Source: Sphingobacteriales bacterium (GTDB lineage: Bacteria; Bacteroidota; Bacteroidia; Chitinophagales; Chitinophagaceae). From it: a DNA stretch of 58,808 nt. Where the stretch lies: positions 1 through 58,808 of the forward strand of contig JAAXIF010000083.1 of assembly GCA_012270485.1 (NCBI GenBank). The letters run 5' to 3'. Below are positions 1 to 7,580 of the stretch, piece by piece. The notes under the pieces were generated by a model that was given only the letters and a program-made list of their open reading frames with translations, was not told the origin of the DNA and made no database searches. The first letter of the stretch is position 1; each line of letters opens with the position of its first letter. The position numbers were made by a program, and so were the translations under genes.

Positions 1-48
1 ATTACCTTAGAAAACTCTAACTAAACGTGGCACTAAATTATGGGGAGC

Positions 49-405
49 TTACAATGGGACTTCTCCAAATTTAAATGCTTCTTCAAATAAGGGGTGATTT
101 TCAAATTGACTTCTCATTTGTCCTATTATTTCACCTTCAAAATTTCCATCATAAAGAGGTTCAGAATAGTACCCCATAGAATAACAGACTTGTAAAAGTT
201 CTTTATACAGGCTTGCAGAGGGTAAAGTACACATCTCAACATTTTGATGTGTATCTGTGGTTGCTGAAATATGAAATACGGCTTGTTCTAAATCATTATC
301 AAAATATATCTCTACTGAATCAATAGTCCAGTTATTCCTAACAGTTATTTCGTTATAACAATAAAGTGTATATTCTCTGAAACTTCTAAAAAAATCCTGT
401 GTCAT
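49..405 (-). CDS. hypothetical protein (accessory region)
   Basis: A 118-residue protein of no family I recognise, with no signal peptide or membrane segment. I chose the ATG at 405 (start MTQDFF); the frame stays open upstream to a TTG at 453, which would add 16 residues. It lies 61 bases downstream of the 467-1066 gene on the same strand, so the two probably share a transcript. It is acidic and rich in Tyr, Phe and Glu. The local DNA is more A+T-rich than the core genes to the right, and the pair sits inside what looks like an integrated element ending at the tRNA-Ala fragment near 1261. Function unknown. Confidence 0.6.
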   Translation of the reverse strand: MTQDFFRSFREYTLYCYNEITVRNNWTIDSVEIYFDNDLEQAVFHISATTDTHQNVEMCTLPSASLYKELLQVCYSMGYYSEPLYDGNFEGEIIGQMRSQFENHPLFEEAFKFGEVPL

Positions 406-466
406 AATCAGTTTTGATACATTCTTAATTTTACATTTCAAAGAATATATCAATATTTAAATTCTA

Positions 467-1066
467 TTAATTTAATTCTGCTTCCATTTCTAACATGAGT
501 AATAAAATATCAGCAAAACTGAATATTTCATGAATGGGTTTATGTTGAAAGGATGTTGTCACAATTATCCCATTCCAATCAATGTCAGGCGTTTTCAAAT
601 TTTTAAAAAAAATCTTTCCATTATGTGATAATGCATTTCTCACAACCCATCCCATTCTCCATACCCCAGACCATTTTGAATAATCTGAACCAAATTTATT
701 TATAGCATAATTCAAATTATTTTCATAAAAAGTTACAAAATACGGTGTGATTATATAATTAATTGTTTGCTTTAAAGCATCAGTATATGTCTCATATCTT
801 ACCGTCGGAGGTGATTTTTTTTCTACTGTTAAAGTTATTTGATCAGGCTTCCTGTTTATTAGAACAGCCTCAATAGGGCCATAGAGTGGTAACCTAACCA
901 TTTTTCCAGTGGATAATCCTTCCGCTACTAAGTAATCACCTGGATTATAGTTTGCTTTACCGCTGTGTTTATACTCCATAGAAAGGCTTAAAGCTGCCAT
1001 TACAATTATCAAGCTATCTATTTCAGAATAACATCTACTGCTTTTAGAAATTATTATCTCTTCCAT
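467..1066 (-). CDS. hypothetical protein with HEPN-like R-x4-H motif
   Basis: A 199-residue protein read from the ATG at 1066 (MEEIII); a TTG at 1090 would add eight residues. I do not recognise a named family. Near the C-terminus, RNALSH (R143 to H148) matches the R-x4-6-H signature of HEPN domains, which in toxin-antitoxin and defence systems form an RNase site. A motif this short is weak evidence, and the N-terminal half looks more beta-rich than a pure HEPN fold. It is the first gene of a probable two-gene unit with 49-405, next to a tRNA-derived attachment-like site. It may be element cargo, possibly defence-related; that part is inference. Confidence 0.6.
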   Translation of the reverse strand: MEEIIISKSSRCYSEIDSLIIVMAALSLSMEYKHSGKANYNPGDYLVAEGLSTGKMVRLPLYGPIEAVLINRKPDQITLTVEKKSPPTVRYETYTDALKQTINYIITPYFVTFYENNLNYAINKFGSDYSKWSGVWRMGWVVRNALSHNGKIFFKNLKTPDIDWNGIIVTTSFQHKPIHEIFSFADILLLMLEMEAELN

Positions 1067-1260
1067 TTTTATAAGTTTGTAGTTTGTCAAATTGAAGATA
1101 TAATAGCTAGTCAGTCAGTCAAAATCCTATAGGTATTGTGAATAAATATTAATTAACCAATTTGGGTATCATTTGGGTAACAGAGTTCTTTAACATGGGA
1201 AGGAGGAAAATGTAAACTACTCATTTACAGTATAGTAACTGAATATTATGGGGTTTACTA

Positions 1261-1309
1261 AGCTTGCATGGCATGCAAGAGGTCGTCGGTTCGACCCCGA
1301 TATTCTCCA
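1261..1309 (+). pseudogene. tRNA-Ala(GGC) 3' fragment, probable att site
   Basis: The sequence holds an anticodon arm (CTTGCATGGCATGCAAG, anticodon GGC), a variable loop AGGTC, a T arm (GTCGG/CCGAT around TTCGACC) and the 3' acceptor strand ATTCTCC plus discriminator A1309. Upstream there is no D arm or matching 5' acceptor strand (GGAGAAT expected), so the gene is cut in or before the anticodon arm. Tyrosine-recombinase elements usually target tRNA 3' ends, keeping an intact copy at one end and a 3' fragment at the other. The fragment would then mark the right end of an element extending left out of the window. Confidence 0.75.
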
Positions 1310-1312
1310 CAG

Positions 1313-1340
1313 AAAGGTTGCACATTCTGCAACCTTTTTT
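1313..1340 (+). terminator. terminator after tRNA-Ala fragment
   Basis: A 10-bp perfect stem (AAAGGTTGCA/TGCAACCTTT) with a 5-nt loop is followed by a T run. It is close in sequence to the hairpin at 1426-1453 behind the second tRNA-like remnant, which suggests that a tRNA-plus-terminator unit was duplicated. Confidence 0.7.
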
Positions 1341-1354
1341 ATTCCTACAATTAC

Positions 1355-1421
1355 TTGTTTAGTTGGCTTGAGCGTCCCGATGCTATCGGGAAGGCCACCG
1401 GTTCGAATCCGGTATTCTCCA
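1355..1421 (+). pseudogene. second tRNA-like remnant (apparent anticodon GCT)
   Basis: It has a D-arm-like segment (GTTTAGTTGGCTTGAGC), a 5-bp anticodon stem TCCCG/CGGGA with loop ATGCTAT (U33 and anticodon GCT), a short variable loop, a strong T arm ACCGG TTCGAAT CCGGT, and 3' strand ATTCTCC with discriminator A1421. No 5' strand complementary to ATTCTCC is visible, so it cannot fold into a normal acceptor stem. GCT would mean serine, but the short variable loop is not that of a tRNA-Ser. The palindromic anticodon arm may have replaced the original. Probably non-functional. Confidence 0.6.
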
Positions 1422-1425
1422 CAGT

Positions 1426-1453
1426 AAAGGTTGCAAATCTGAAACCTTTTTTT
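1426..1453 (+). terminator. terminator after second tRNA remnant
   Basis: Stem AAAGGTT/AACCTTT followed by a T run. It is a diverged relative of the 1313-1340 hairpin. Confidence 0.6.
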
Positions 1454-1465
1454 GTATTAAACTTT

Positions 1466-1527
1466 TGTTGTCTAGGGCGTTTCGGCGGTAATCTGTAAGC
1501 CACCAATGAAAATCTGATATTCTTCAC
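1466..1527 (+). pseudogene. third, decayed tRNA-like 3' end
   Basis: This stretch aligns with the second remnant in order: a TTGT..TAGGGCG segment, then AAGCCACC, and a 3' end GATATTCTTCAC against GGTATTCTCCAC. The T-loop sequence and the stems are lost. It is best read as an older, decayed copy of the same tRNA end, giving three in tandem. The similarity is modest, so confidence is limited. Confidence 0.35.
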
Positions 1528-1593
1528 CTAACTACTAAGTTTTTGTTTTTTTTCAGGCTTATGATAACATTGAGTTTGATGTAACTTCATTCT

Positions 1594-2433
1594 ATGAAGA
1601 AATATTTAATGTTTGCTGCGCTATCATTGTCGAGTTGTTTCAATTTATATGCACAATCTATCATCGTCGGAACCTTTAATATCCGCTACGATAATCCACG
1701 TGATTCCGGCAATTTATGGGTGGACAGAAAAGCCTATGTTGCCTCTCTCATTCGTTTTCATGATTTTGATGTTTTCGGTACACAGGAAGGATTGAAACAC
1801 CAACTGGATGACATACAACAACAGTTGCCCCAGTATGAACGATATGGTATTGGGAGAGATGATGGAGCAACCCAGGGAGAGTATTCAGCTATTTTTTATA
1901 AGAAAGATAAATATCAACTGATCAAAAGCGGTGATTTCTGGTTATCTGAAACACCCGATAAACCCGGCTTTGGATGGGATGCACGCATCAATCGTATTTG
2001 CTCATGGGTGCAGCTGAAAGACAAAGCAAGCGGACAATCTTTTTTCTGCTTCAATGTTCATTTTGATCATCAGGGTGTGGTAGCAAGAAAGGAGAGTAGT
2101 AAATTATTATTGTCAAAGATGCAATCAATCAGTGGTAAAGAACCTGTCATTATAACCGGCGACTTTAATGGTGATCATACCACTGAATGGTATCAAACCC
2201 TTGCCAACTCGGGAATCATAAGAGATAGTTTTCGTGAGGTGCAATATCCATATGTGAATAATGGTAGTTTTCAGAATTTCGGTCGAAATTTTAATACCAA
2301 TGATATCATCGATCATATTTTCATCTCCTCTCATTTCAATACTAAACGATGGGGTGTATTGACGGATTCTTATTCCGGTAAGTTTCCTTCGGATCATTTT
2401 CCCATACTGACCGAATTACACTGGAAAAAATAA
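1594..2433 (+). CDS. secreted endonuclease/exonuclease/phosphatase family protein
   Basis: A 279-residue protein with an N-terminal signal peptide (likely cleaved after Ala20), then one EEP (DNase I-like) domain. The metal and catalytic residues are in place: Asn29 in FNIRYDN, Glu65 in GTQEG, His156 in NVHFD, Asp190 and Asn192 in GDFNGD, and the final SDHFP motif at 266-270. The family hydrolyses phosphodiester or phosphomonoester bonds in nucleic acids, inositol phosphates or sphingolipids; the substrate cannot be told from sequence. Export points to scavenging in the periplasm or outside the cell. It stands alone, just right of the tRNA remnants, and the ATG is the only reasonable start. 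Confidence 0.9.
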   Translation: MKKYLMFAALSLSSCFNLYAQSIIVGTFNIRYDNPRDSGNLWVDRKAYVASLIRFHDFDVFGTQEGLKHQLDDIQQQLPQYERYGIGRDDGATQGEYSAIFYKKDKYQLIKSGDFWLSETPDKPGFGWDARINRICSWVQLKDKASGQSFFCFNVHFDHQGVVARKESSKLLLSKMQSISGKEPVIITGDFNGDHTTEWYQTLANSGIIRDSFREVQYPYVNNGSFQNFGRNFNTNDIIDHIFISSHFNTKRWGVLTDSYSGKFPSDHFPILTELHWKK

Positions 2434-2513
2434 ATCAACCTTTTCCATGTAATAAAGCGTCCAAACGCACTACTAATTGATTACATTAGTTGTGAAATCA
2501 AAATTGCTGAATT

Positions 2514-3440
2514 ATGGAATTTCTTACCAATTACGGATGGATCATTGTAGTGATCCTTTTAGGATTTTTATCGCTGGTAACTGTTAATCAGGGTACCATC
2601 GCTGTACTTACCATGTTTGGTAAATACAGAAGAATACTGAGACCCGGTTTGAATATCAAAATACCGATTCTTGAACAGGTATTCAAAACAGTAAGTATCC
2701 AGAACCGTTCTGTTGAACTGGAGTTCCAGGCAGTAACCATTGATCAGGCAAATGTGAATTTCAAAAGCATGTTACTGTATTCTGTATTGAACCAGGATGA
2801 AGAAACCATCAAAAATGTGGCTTTCAAATTCATCAGTGATCGAGACCTGATGCAAGCTTTGATTAGAACTGTAGAAGGTAGTATTCGTTCTTATGTAGCT
2901 ACCAAACGTCAGGCTGAAATATTATTACTCCGTAGAGAAATCGTGGAATTCGTAAAAGAACAGATTGATATTTCACTCGAAGATTGGGGTTATCATTTAC
3001 AGGATCTTCAAATCAATGATATCACTTTTGATGCGCGTATCATGGAGAGTATGAGTAAAGTAGTAGCGAGTAATAACCTCAAGGCCGCAGCCGAAAATGA
3101 AGGTCAGGCTTTATTGATCACCAAAACCAAAGCTGCCGAGGCAGAAGGTAATGCCATTAAAATTGCAGCTGAAGCCGAAAGAGAAGCGGCTCGTCTCCGT
3201 GGTCAGGGTGTGGCATTGTTCAGACAAGAAGTAGCAAGGGGTATGAGTCAGGCCGCAGAACAAATGAAACAAGCCAATCTGGATACCAATGTCATTCTCT
3301 TCAGCATGTGGACAGAAGCTGTTAAAAACTTTGCTGAATATGGCAAAGGAAACGTCATCTTCCTCGATGGCAGCGCCAACGGTATGGACAGAACCATGCA
3401 ACAGATCATGGCGATGATGAAGATGAAAGAGAGTTCTTAG
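2514..3440 (+). CDS. SPFH/Band 7 (slipin/stomatin-like) membrane protein
   Basis: A 308-residue protein with one N-terminal membrane segment (about residues 8-26) followed by an SPFH domain, recognisable from VNQGTIAVLTMFGKY and LRPGLN. A long Ala/Glu/Lys-rich coiled coil follows (about 180-250, AAENEGQALL to AAEAEREAARLRGQG), as in stomatin, slipin and HflK/C-like proteins. Such proteins oligomerise into membrane scaffolds and often influence membrane proteases. No NfeD partner gene lies next to it. It is transcribed on its own and followed by the palindrome at 3446-3487. Confidence 0.9.
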   Translation: MEFLTNYGWIIVVILLGFLSLVTVNQGTIAVLTMFGKYRRILRPGLNIKIPILEQVFKTVSIQNRSVELEFQAVTIDQANVNFKSMLLYSVLNQDEETIKNVAFKFISDRDLMQALIRTVEGSIRSYVATKRQAEILLLRREIVEFVKEQIDISLEDWGYHLQDLQINDITFDARIMESMSKVVASNNLKAAAENEGQALLITKTKAAEAEGNAIKIAAEAEREAARLRGQGVALFRQEVARGMSQAAEQMKQANLDTNVILFSMWTEAVKNFAEYGKGNVIFLDGSANGMDRTMQQIMAMMKMKESS

Positions 3441-3444
3441 TCAG

Positions 3445-3487
3445 TAGACCATAGTCCATAGACCATGGTCCATGGACTATGGTCTAT
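3445..3487. repeat. 7-nt-phased palindrome
   Basis: Six consecutive 7-nt words run without a gap from 3446: AGACCAT, AGTCCAT, AGACCAT, GGTCCAT, GGACTAT, GGTCTAT. The block 3445-3486 is also its own reverse complement except at one pair, so the transcript would form a long hairpin. It starts five bases after the SPFH stop codon and may act as a terminator or an mRNA 3' stabiliser. Confidence 0.85.
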
Positions 3488-3631
3488 TGTTAATGCCTCG
3501 TGAAATCAACCGCTTCGCCCTCACTGATGTGCAAAAGCTTTCCTAAAAAGCGCGAGAGAATTAATTTTATTCACATGCACACCTTTCTTTTGTGTTAGGG
3601 TCTAATTTTAGCCTAACCCAAATCATTAGGT

Positions 3632-4315
3632 ATGTTCTATTTTCTGCAGATTGATAGTTTACAACAGGCAGCAGGTACGGTAGCAGCAGCAGCGGAAAAA
3701 ATATCCATGTGGAGTTTATTACAGAAAGGCGGTTGGATCATGTATCCACTGTATGGCTTGCTGGTAGCAGCCATTTTTGTATTTGTAGAAAGACTCATGG
3801 CTATTCGCAAAGCTTCACGTATTGAACCCAATTTCATGAATATTATCCGTGACAATATCATGTCGGGTAATGTGCAGGCTGCCAGAAATCTTGCGAAGAA
3901 TACCAATAATCCGGTTGCTAGGATGATCGATAAAGGAATTCAGCGTATTGGCAAACCGTTGGATGCTATCGAAAAGAGCATGGAAAACGTAGGTAAGCTC
4001 GAAATGTATAGCATGGAGCGCAACCTGAATATTTTGTCTTTGATTGCTGGTATTGCACCTATGTTTGGTTTCTTGGGAACCATTGTAGGGATGGTTCAAC
4101 TGTTTTATGGCATTGCTTCTACCGGAGAATATACACTGAATACCATCGCCGGTGGTATCTATACCAAGATGATCACTTCAGCCACAGGTTTGATTATTGG
4201 ATTGATTGCTTATGTGGGACATAATTTCCTGAGTACAAAGATCGATAAAACAGCCAATAAAATGGAAGCTGCCAGTGCAGAATTCATCGACATTCTTCAG
4301 GAGCCTACACGTTAA
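3632..4315 (+). CDS. MotA/TolQ/ExbB proton channel family protein
   Basis: A 227-residue inner-membrane protein with three predicted membrane spans (about 35-55, 130-152 and 168-190), the classic ExbB/TolQ topology. The conserved region GIAPMFGFLGTIVGMVQLF in span 2 and the ITSATGLIIGLIAY segment in span 3 mark the family. With ExbD it uses proton motive force to energise outer-membrane transport through TonB, or envelope integrity through a Tol-like system. The exbD gene follows after 24 bases. No tonB or tolB gene is in the window, so the branch is uncertain. Confidence 0.9.
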   Translation: MFYFLQIDSLQQAAGTVAAAAEKISMWSLLQKGGWIMYPLYGLLVAAIFVFVERLMAIRKASRIEPNFMNIIRDNIMSGNVQAARNLAKNTNNPVARMIDKGIQRIGKPLDAIEKSMENVGKLEMYSMERNLNILSLIAGIAPMFGFLGTIVGMVQLFYGIASTGEYTLNTIAGGIYTKMITSATGLIIGLIAYVGHNFLSTKIDKTANKMEAASAEFIDILQEPTR

Positions 4316-4339
4316 TTTGAACATCGGTAAAGTCAGTAT

Positions 4340-4741
4340 ATGAACATCAGAAAAAGATTAAGAACACATCCCGAAATGCATACAGGTGCACTGAATGATA
4401 TCCTGTTCATTCTGTTATTGTTCTTTCTGATCGTTTCCACACTTGCCAATCCGAATGTGATCAAAGTTTCTAACCCTAAAGCCAAGAGCGATACCAAGTC
4501 TAAGCAAACGGTAGTCATCACCGTTGATAAAGATCAGAATCTGTATATCGGTTCTCAAAGAACAACTTTGGAACAACTAGAGCCTGAGTTGAAAGCCTTT
4601 TTATCTAAGGAGACAGAAAAACCTTCTGTAGTCATCAATGGCGATAGCACTTCGCATTTGGGTACAGCTATTAAAGTCATGCAAGTGATCAAAAAATTGG
4701 GTGCAACGCCGGTAATGGCCGTGGATAATTCCGGACAGTAA
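4340..4741 (+). CDS. exbD: ExbD/TolR biopolymer transport protein
   Basis: A 133-residue protein with a short basic N-terminus, one membrane span (about 18-38) and a periplasmic domain. Asp20, at the start of the span (LNDILFILL), is the conserved proton-carrying residue of ExbD and TolR. It forms a two-gene operon with the upstream ExbB-like gene and ends next to the convergent prmC, whose stop lies two bases away on the other strand. Confidence 0.9.
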   Translation: MNIRKRLRTHPEMHTGALNDILFILLLFFLIVSTLANPNVIKVSNPKAKSDTKSKQTVVITVDKDQNLYIGSQRTTLEQLEPELKAFLSKETEKPSVVINGDSTSHLGTAIKVMQVIKKLGATPVMAVDNSGQ

Positions 4742-4742
4742 T

Positions 4743-5594
4743 CTATTGTACTAAAGTTGCCATGATCATGCGATCATTGCCATGTAGATCCTTTCTTAAA
4801 ATAGGTTGATATCCCATTTCTTCTAATAACGTACATACTTCTTTTCCGAGTAGTTGATTGATTTCAAAGAATAGTTGACCATTCTTTTTTAGATGTGAAA
4901 GTCCAAATGATGCAATTTTCCGATAAAAAATCAATGCATCTTCATCCGGAACAAACAAAGCAACATGTGGTTCGTGATCTACTACGTTCGCCGACATGCT
5001 GTCCTTTTCTGATTTTTTGATATAAGGTGGATTGCTAATAATGATATGGTAGTCTGGTAGATTAGACCACAATGATTCATTCAAAAAATCCATCCTCATA
5101 AATTCAATAGCTACCTGATTCAACGTAGCATTTTGTTGGGCTACTTCTAACGTATCATCACTCACATCAATTGCTGTTAGCTGCCAAAGTGGAAACTCTT
5201 TTTTCAAAGTGATGGGAATACAAGCGCTACCTGTTCCAATATCTAGGACTTTTTGAGGCTCGGGGTTGGCAGTAGCTTTGATCCATTCAATAAGTTCTTC
5301 GGTTTCCGGACGGGGTATGAGGGTGTGTTCATTCACGATAAACTTCATTCCCCCAAACCAGGCTTCCCCTAATGCATATTGAATAGGTCTATTATTCAGT
5401 AATGAAGTGACCATGCTCAAAAGACGATCTTCTTGCTCAACAGAAAGTTCTTGATGTTTATGAATCATCCTATCCGTCTTATTCATACCCGTAAGATGCT
5501 CTAACACCATATGAGTGATGCTGGCAGCTTCCCTTGGCTCATACAGCGCAGCCAATTGCTGAATAAGTTGATCTTTGGCCGATTCAATGGTCAT
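4743..5594 (-). CDS. prmC: peptide chain release factor N5-glutamine methyltransferase PrmC
   Basis: A 283-residue class I SAM-dependent methyltransferase. The N-terminal helical domain (1-75) binds the release factor. The catalytic domain carries the SAM motif DIGTGSACIPI near 117 and the signature NPPYI near 188, which positions the GGQ glutamine of RF1 and RF2. TLIPRPETEEL is the conserved substrate-binding segment. It is divergent from ribD with 43 bases between the two starts. Confidence 0.95.
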   Translation of the reverse strand: MTIESAKDQLIQQLAALYEPREAASITHMVLEHLTGMNKTDRMIHKHQELSVEQEDRLLSMVTSLLNNRPIQYALGEAWFGGMKFIVNEHTLIPRPETEELIEWIKATANPEPQKVLDIGTGSACIPITLKKEFPLWQLTAIDVSDDTLEVAQQNATLNQVAIEFMRMDFLNESLWSNLPDYHIIISNPPYIKKSEKDSMSANVVDHEPHVALFVPDEDALIFYRKIASFGLSHLKKNGQLFFEINQLLGKEVCTLLEEMGYQPILRKDLHGNDRMIMATLVQ

Positions 5595-5637
5595 GCTGCA
5601 ATGTTAAGCACCATTTGGCTATTTTTGTCTATTCCTT

Positions 5638-6699
5638 ATGTCTGATCTTCATCAAGAGTACATGTTTCGTTGTCTGGAGTTGGCTCGCCATGGTGCCGGC
5701 TTTGTATCACCGAATCCAATGGTTGGGGCCGTACTCGTGTACCAGAACAGGATCATAGGTGAAGGCTGGCATCAAATCTATGGAGGTCCTCATGCCGAAG
5801 TCAATTGTATTCGTTCCGTAAACCAAGCAGATGAATACCTCATACCCGACTCAACACTCTATGTGTCTTTAGAACCTTGTGCTCATTTTGGTAAAACACC
5901 ACCCTGTAGCCACCTGATCATTGAAAAAAAGATCCGTAAAGTAGTGGTGGCCTGTAGTGATCCTTTTGAAGCGGTAAATGGAAAAGGGATTCAGTTACTA
6001 CAACAAGCCGGTATTGAAGTGTTGACCGGTGTATTGGAAAAAGAAGCAATGGATTTGAACAATCGATTTTTTTGTTTCCATCAACGAAAACGTCCTTATA
6101 TCATTCTGAAGTGGGCGCAAAGCAGCGATGGTTTTATCGCCGGCATTTCAGATGATCGATTATTGATAACCCATGAACAAACCAATCGTCTTGTTCATCG
6201 ATGGAGAAGCGAAGAAGCTGCTATTTTAATTGGTACAGAAACAGCGATCAAGGATAACCCTTCACTTACCAACAGGTATTGGTTAGGTAGATCACCTTTG
6301 CGATTGGTTATTGACAAACATTTACGATTACCTGATAATCTTATCATGTTTCGTGATGGTAATCCGGTGATTATTTTCAATGAGCAAAAGAATGATCAAC
6401 AAGGGGAGCTTAGATTTGTGAAAATCAATACTGATCAGTCTTTTATTGATCAACTATTTGTTTACTGTTATCAAAACGGTATTCAAAGTATTTTAGTTGA
6501 AGGTGGAGCAAAGTTGTTACAATCATTTATAGATGCAGATCAATGGGACGAAGCTCGTATCATTACGAATACAACTTTACAAGTAGGTTCCGGGCTGGCA
6601 GCTCCAATGATCAAAAACCCTACTATGTTCCATTCTTTTAGAAGTATGACCGATCAGATCAATATGTTTATCCACCCAAAAAACAAGAAAACGAAATGA
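5638..6699 (+). CDS. ribD: bifunctional diaminohydroxyphosphoribosylaminopyrimidine deaminase/reductase RibD
   Basis: A 353-residue riboflavin biosynthesis enzyme with an N-terminal CDA-like deaminase (about 1-145) and a C-terminal DHFR-like reductase (about 146-350). The zinc and proton-transfer motifs HAEVNCI and PCAHFGKTPPC are intact. It performs two consecutive steps from the GTP-derived pyrimidine towards riboflavin. The stop overlaps the start of the next gene as ATGA, so the downstream transporter is probably translationally coupled. A TAnnTTTG-type promoter box lies at 5620-5627, 11 bases before the ATG. Confidence 0.95.
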   Translation: MSDLHQEYMFRCLELARHGAGFVSPNPMVGAVLVYQNRIIGEGWHQIYGGPHAEVNCIRSVNQADEYLIPDSTLYVSLEPCAHFGKTPPCSHLIIEKKIRKVVVACSDPFEAVNGKGIQLLQQAGIEVLTGVLEKEAMDLNNRFFCFHQRKRPYIILKWAQSSDGFIAGISDDRLLITHEQTNRLVHRWRSEEAAILIGTETAIKDNPSLTNRYWLGRSPLRLVIDKHLRLPDNLIMFRDGNPVIIFNEQKNDQQGELRFVKINTDQSFIDQLFVYCYQNGIQSILVEGGAKLLQSFIDADQWDEARIITNTTLQVGSGLAAPMIKNPTMFHSFRSMTDQINMFIHPKNKKTK

Positions 6700-7580
6700 T
6701 CTATTTGATCGGAAGTATAGTGTTAACCAGTTATCTCACGCTTTCCTTTAAAGCTTGTGAAAAATATGGGGTGAATGTTTTTCAAGCCATTGTATTCAAT
6801 TATATCACTTGTGTGATTACAGGGAGTATCATAAATGGGGCTTTTCCTATACATATGGAAAATATACAAACCCCTTGGTTTGGTTGGGCCATGATTATGG
6901 GAGTGATGTTTGTGAGCATATTTAATATTGTGGCCATCACTGCACAAAAAAATGGAGTGGCTGTGGCTTCTGTAGCCAATAAACTGTCGCTTATTATCCC
7001 CGTAATCTTATCGGTATATCTTTACCAAGAAACCGTAGCGGGCTGGAAAGCAGTGGGAGTGGGGCTTGCATTAGTAGCAGTAGTATTGACCTGTTATACA
7101 AATGCTGAAAAGGGGCATACTGCTCAAAAAAATAAATGGGTGTACTTGCTTCCATTGGTATTATTCATCAGTAGTGGTTTATTGGATGCATTGATCAATC
7201 ATGTTCAATTGACTTATGTGACTGCAGAAAATAATAATGACTACCTAGTCAGTTCTTTCTTCTCAGCAGCTACGATTGGATCATTGCTTTTACTCATCCA
7301 GTTGATTCGAAGAAAGCAAGTATTTGTTTGGAAAAATCTGCTAGCCGGAATGCTGATTGGTATACCCAATTATTTTTCTATCTGGTGTTTGGTTCATTTT
7401 TTACAAGAAAGTCCTTGGCAAACCAGTGCCAGTATTCCAGTCAACAACATGGGTATTGTATTGTTTAGTGCAGTGGTTGCTTGGATTTTATTTAAAGAAC
7501 GATTGACAAAGATCAACTGGTTAGGAATATTATTATCATTAGTGGCTATTTATTTAATTGCATTTGGAGATCAGTTATGA
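6696..7580 (+). CDS. EamA/DMT-superfamily transporter
   Basis: A 294-residue integral membrane protein with about ten hydrophobic spans in two repeats, typical of the drug/metabolite transporter superfamily. GIVLFSAVVAWILFKERLTKINWLGI near the C-terminus is the familiar end of an EamA repeat. The substrate is unknown. It overlaps ribD and the next gene by four bases at each end, and this tight packing after ribD raises the possibility of flavin or precursor transport, which is inference only. Confidence 0.85.
   Translation: MIYLIGSIVLTSYLTLSFKACEKYGVNVFQAIVFNYITCVITGSIINGAFPIHMENIQTPWFGWAMIMGVMFVSIFNIVAITAQKNGVAVASVANKLSLIIPVILSVYLYQETVAGWKAVGVGLALVAVVLTCYTNAEKGHTAQKNKWVYLLPLVLFISSGLLDALINHVQLTYVTAENNNDYLVSSFFSAATIGSLLLLIQLIRRKQVFVWKNLLAGMLIGIPNYFSIWCLVHFLQESPWQTSASIPVNNMGIVLFSAVVAWILFKERLTKINWLGILLSLVAIYLIAFGDQL

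Noticed and set aside
1355..1421. A functional tRNA-Ser(GCT)
   Set aside because: The 5' acceptor strand is missing and the variable loop is too short for tRNA-Ser; it is kept only as a remnant.
1268..1498. 76-codon frame on the plus strand
   Set aside because: It runs through the tRNA fragments and terminators, so it is a chance open frame.
3445..3487. CRISPR repeat
   Set aside because: The 7-nt words have no spacers and make a palindrome; no array or cas gene is present anywhere in the window.
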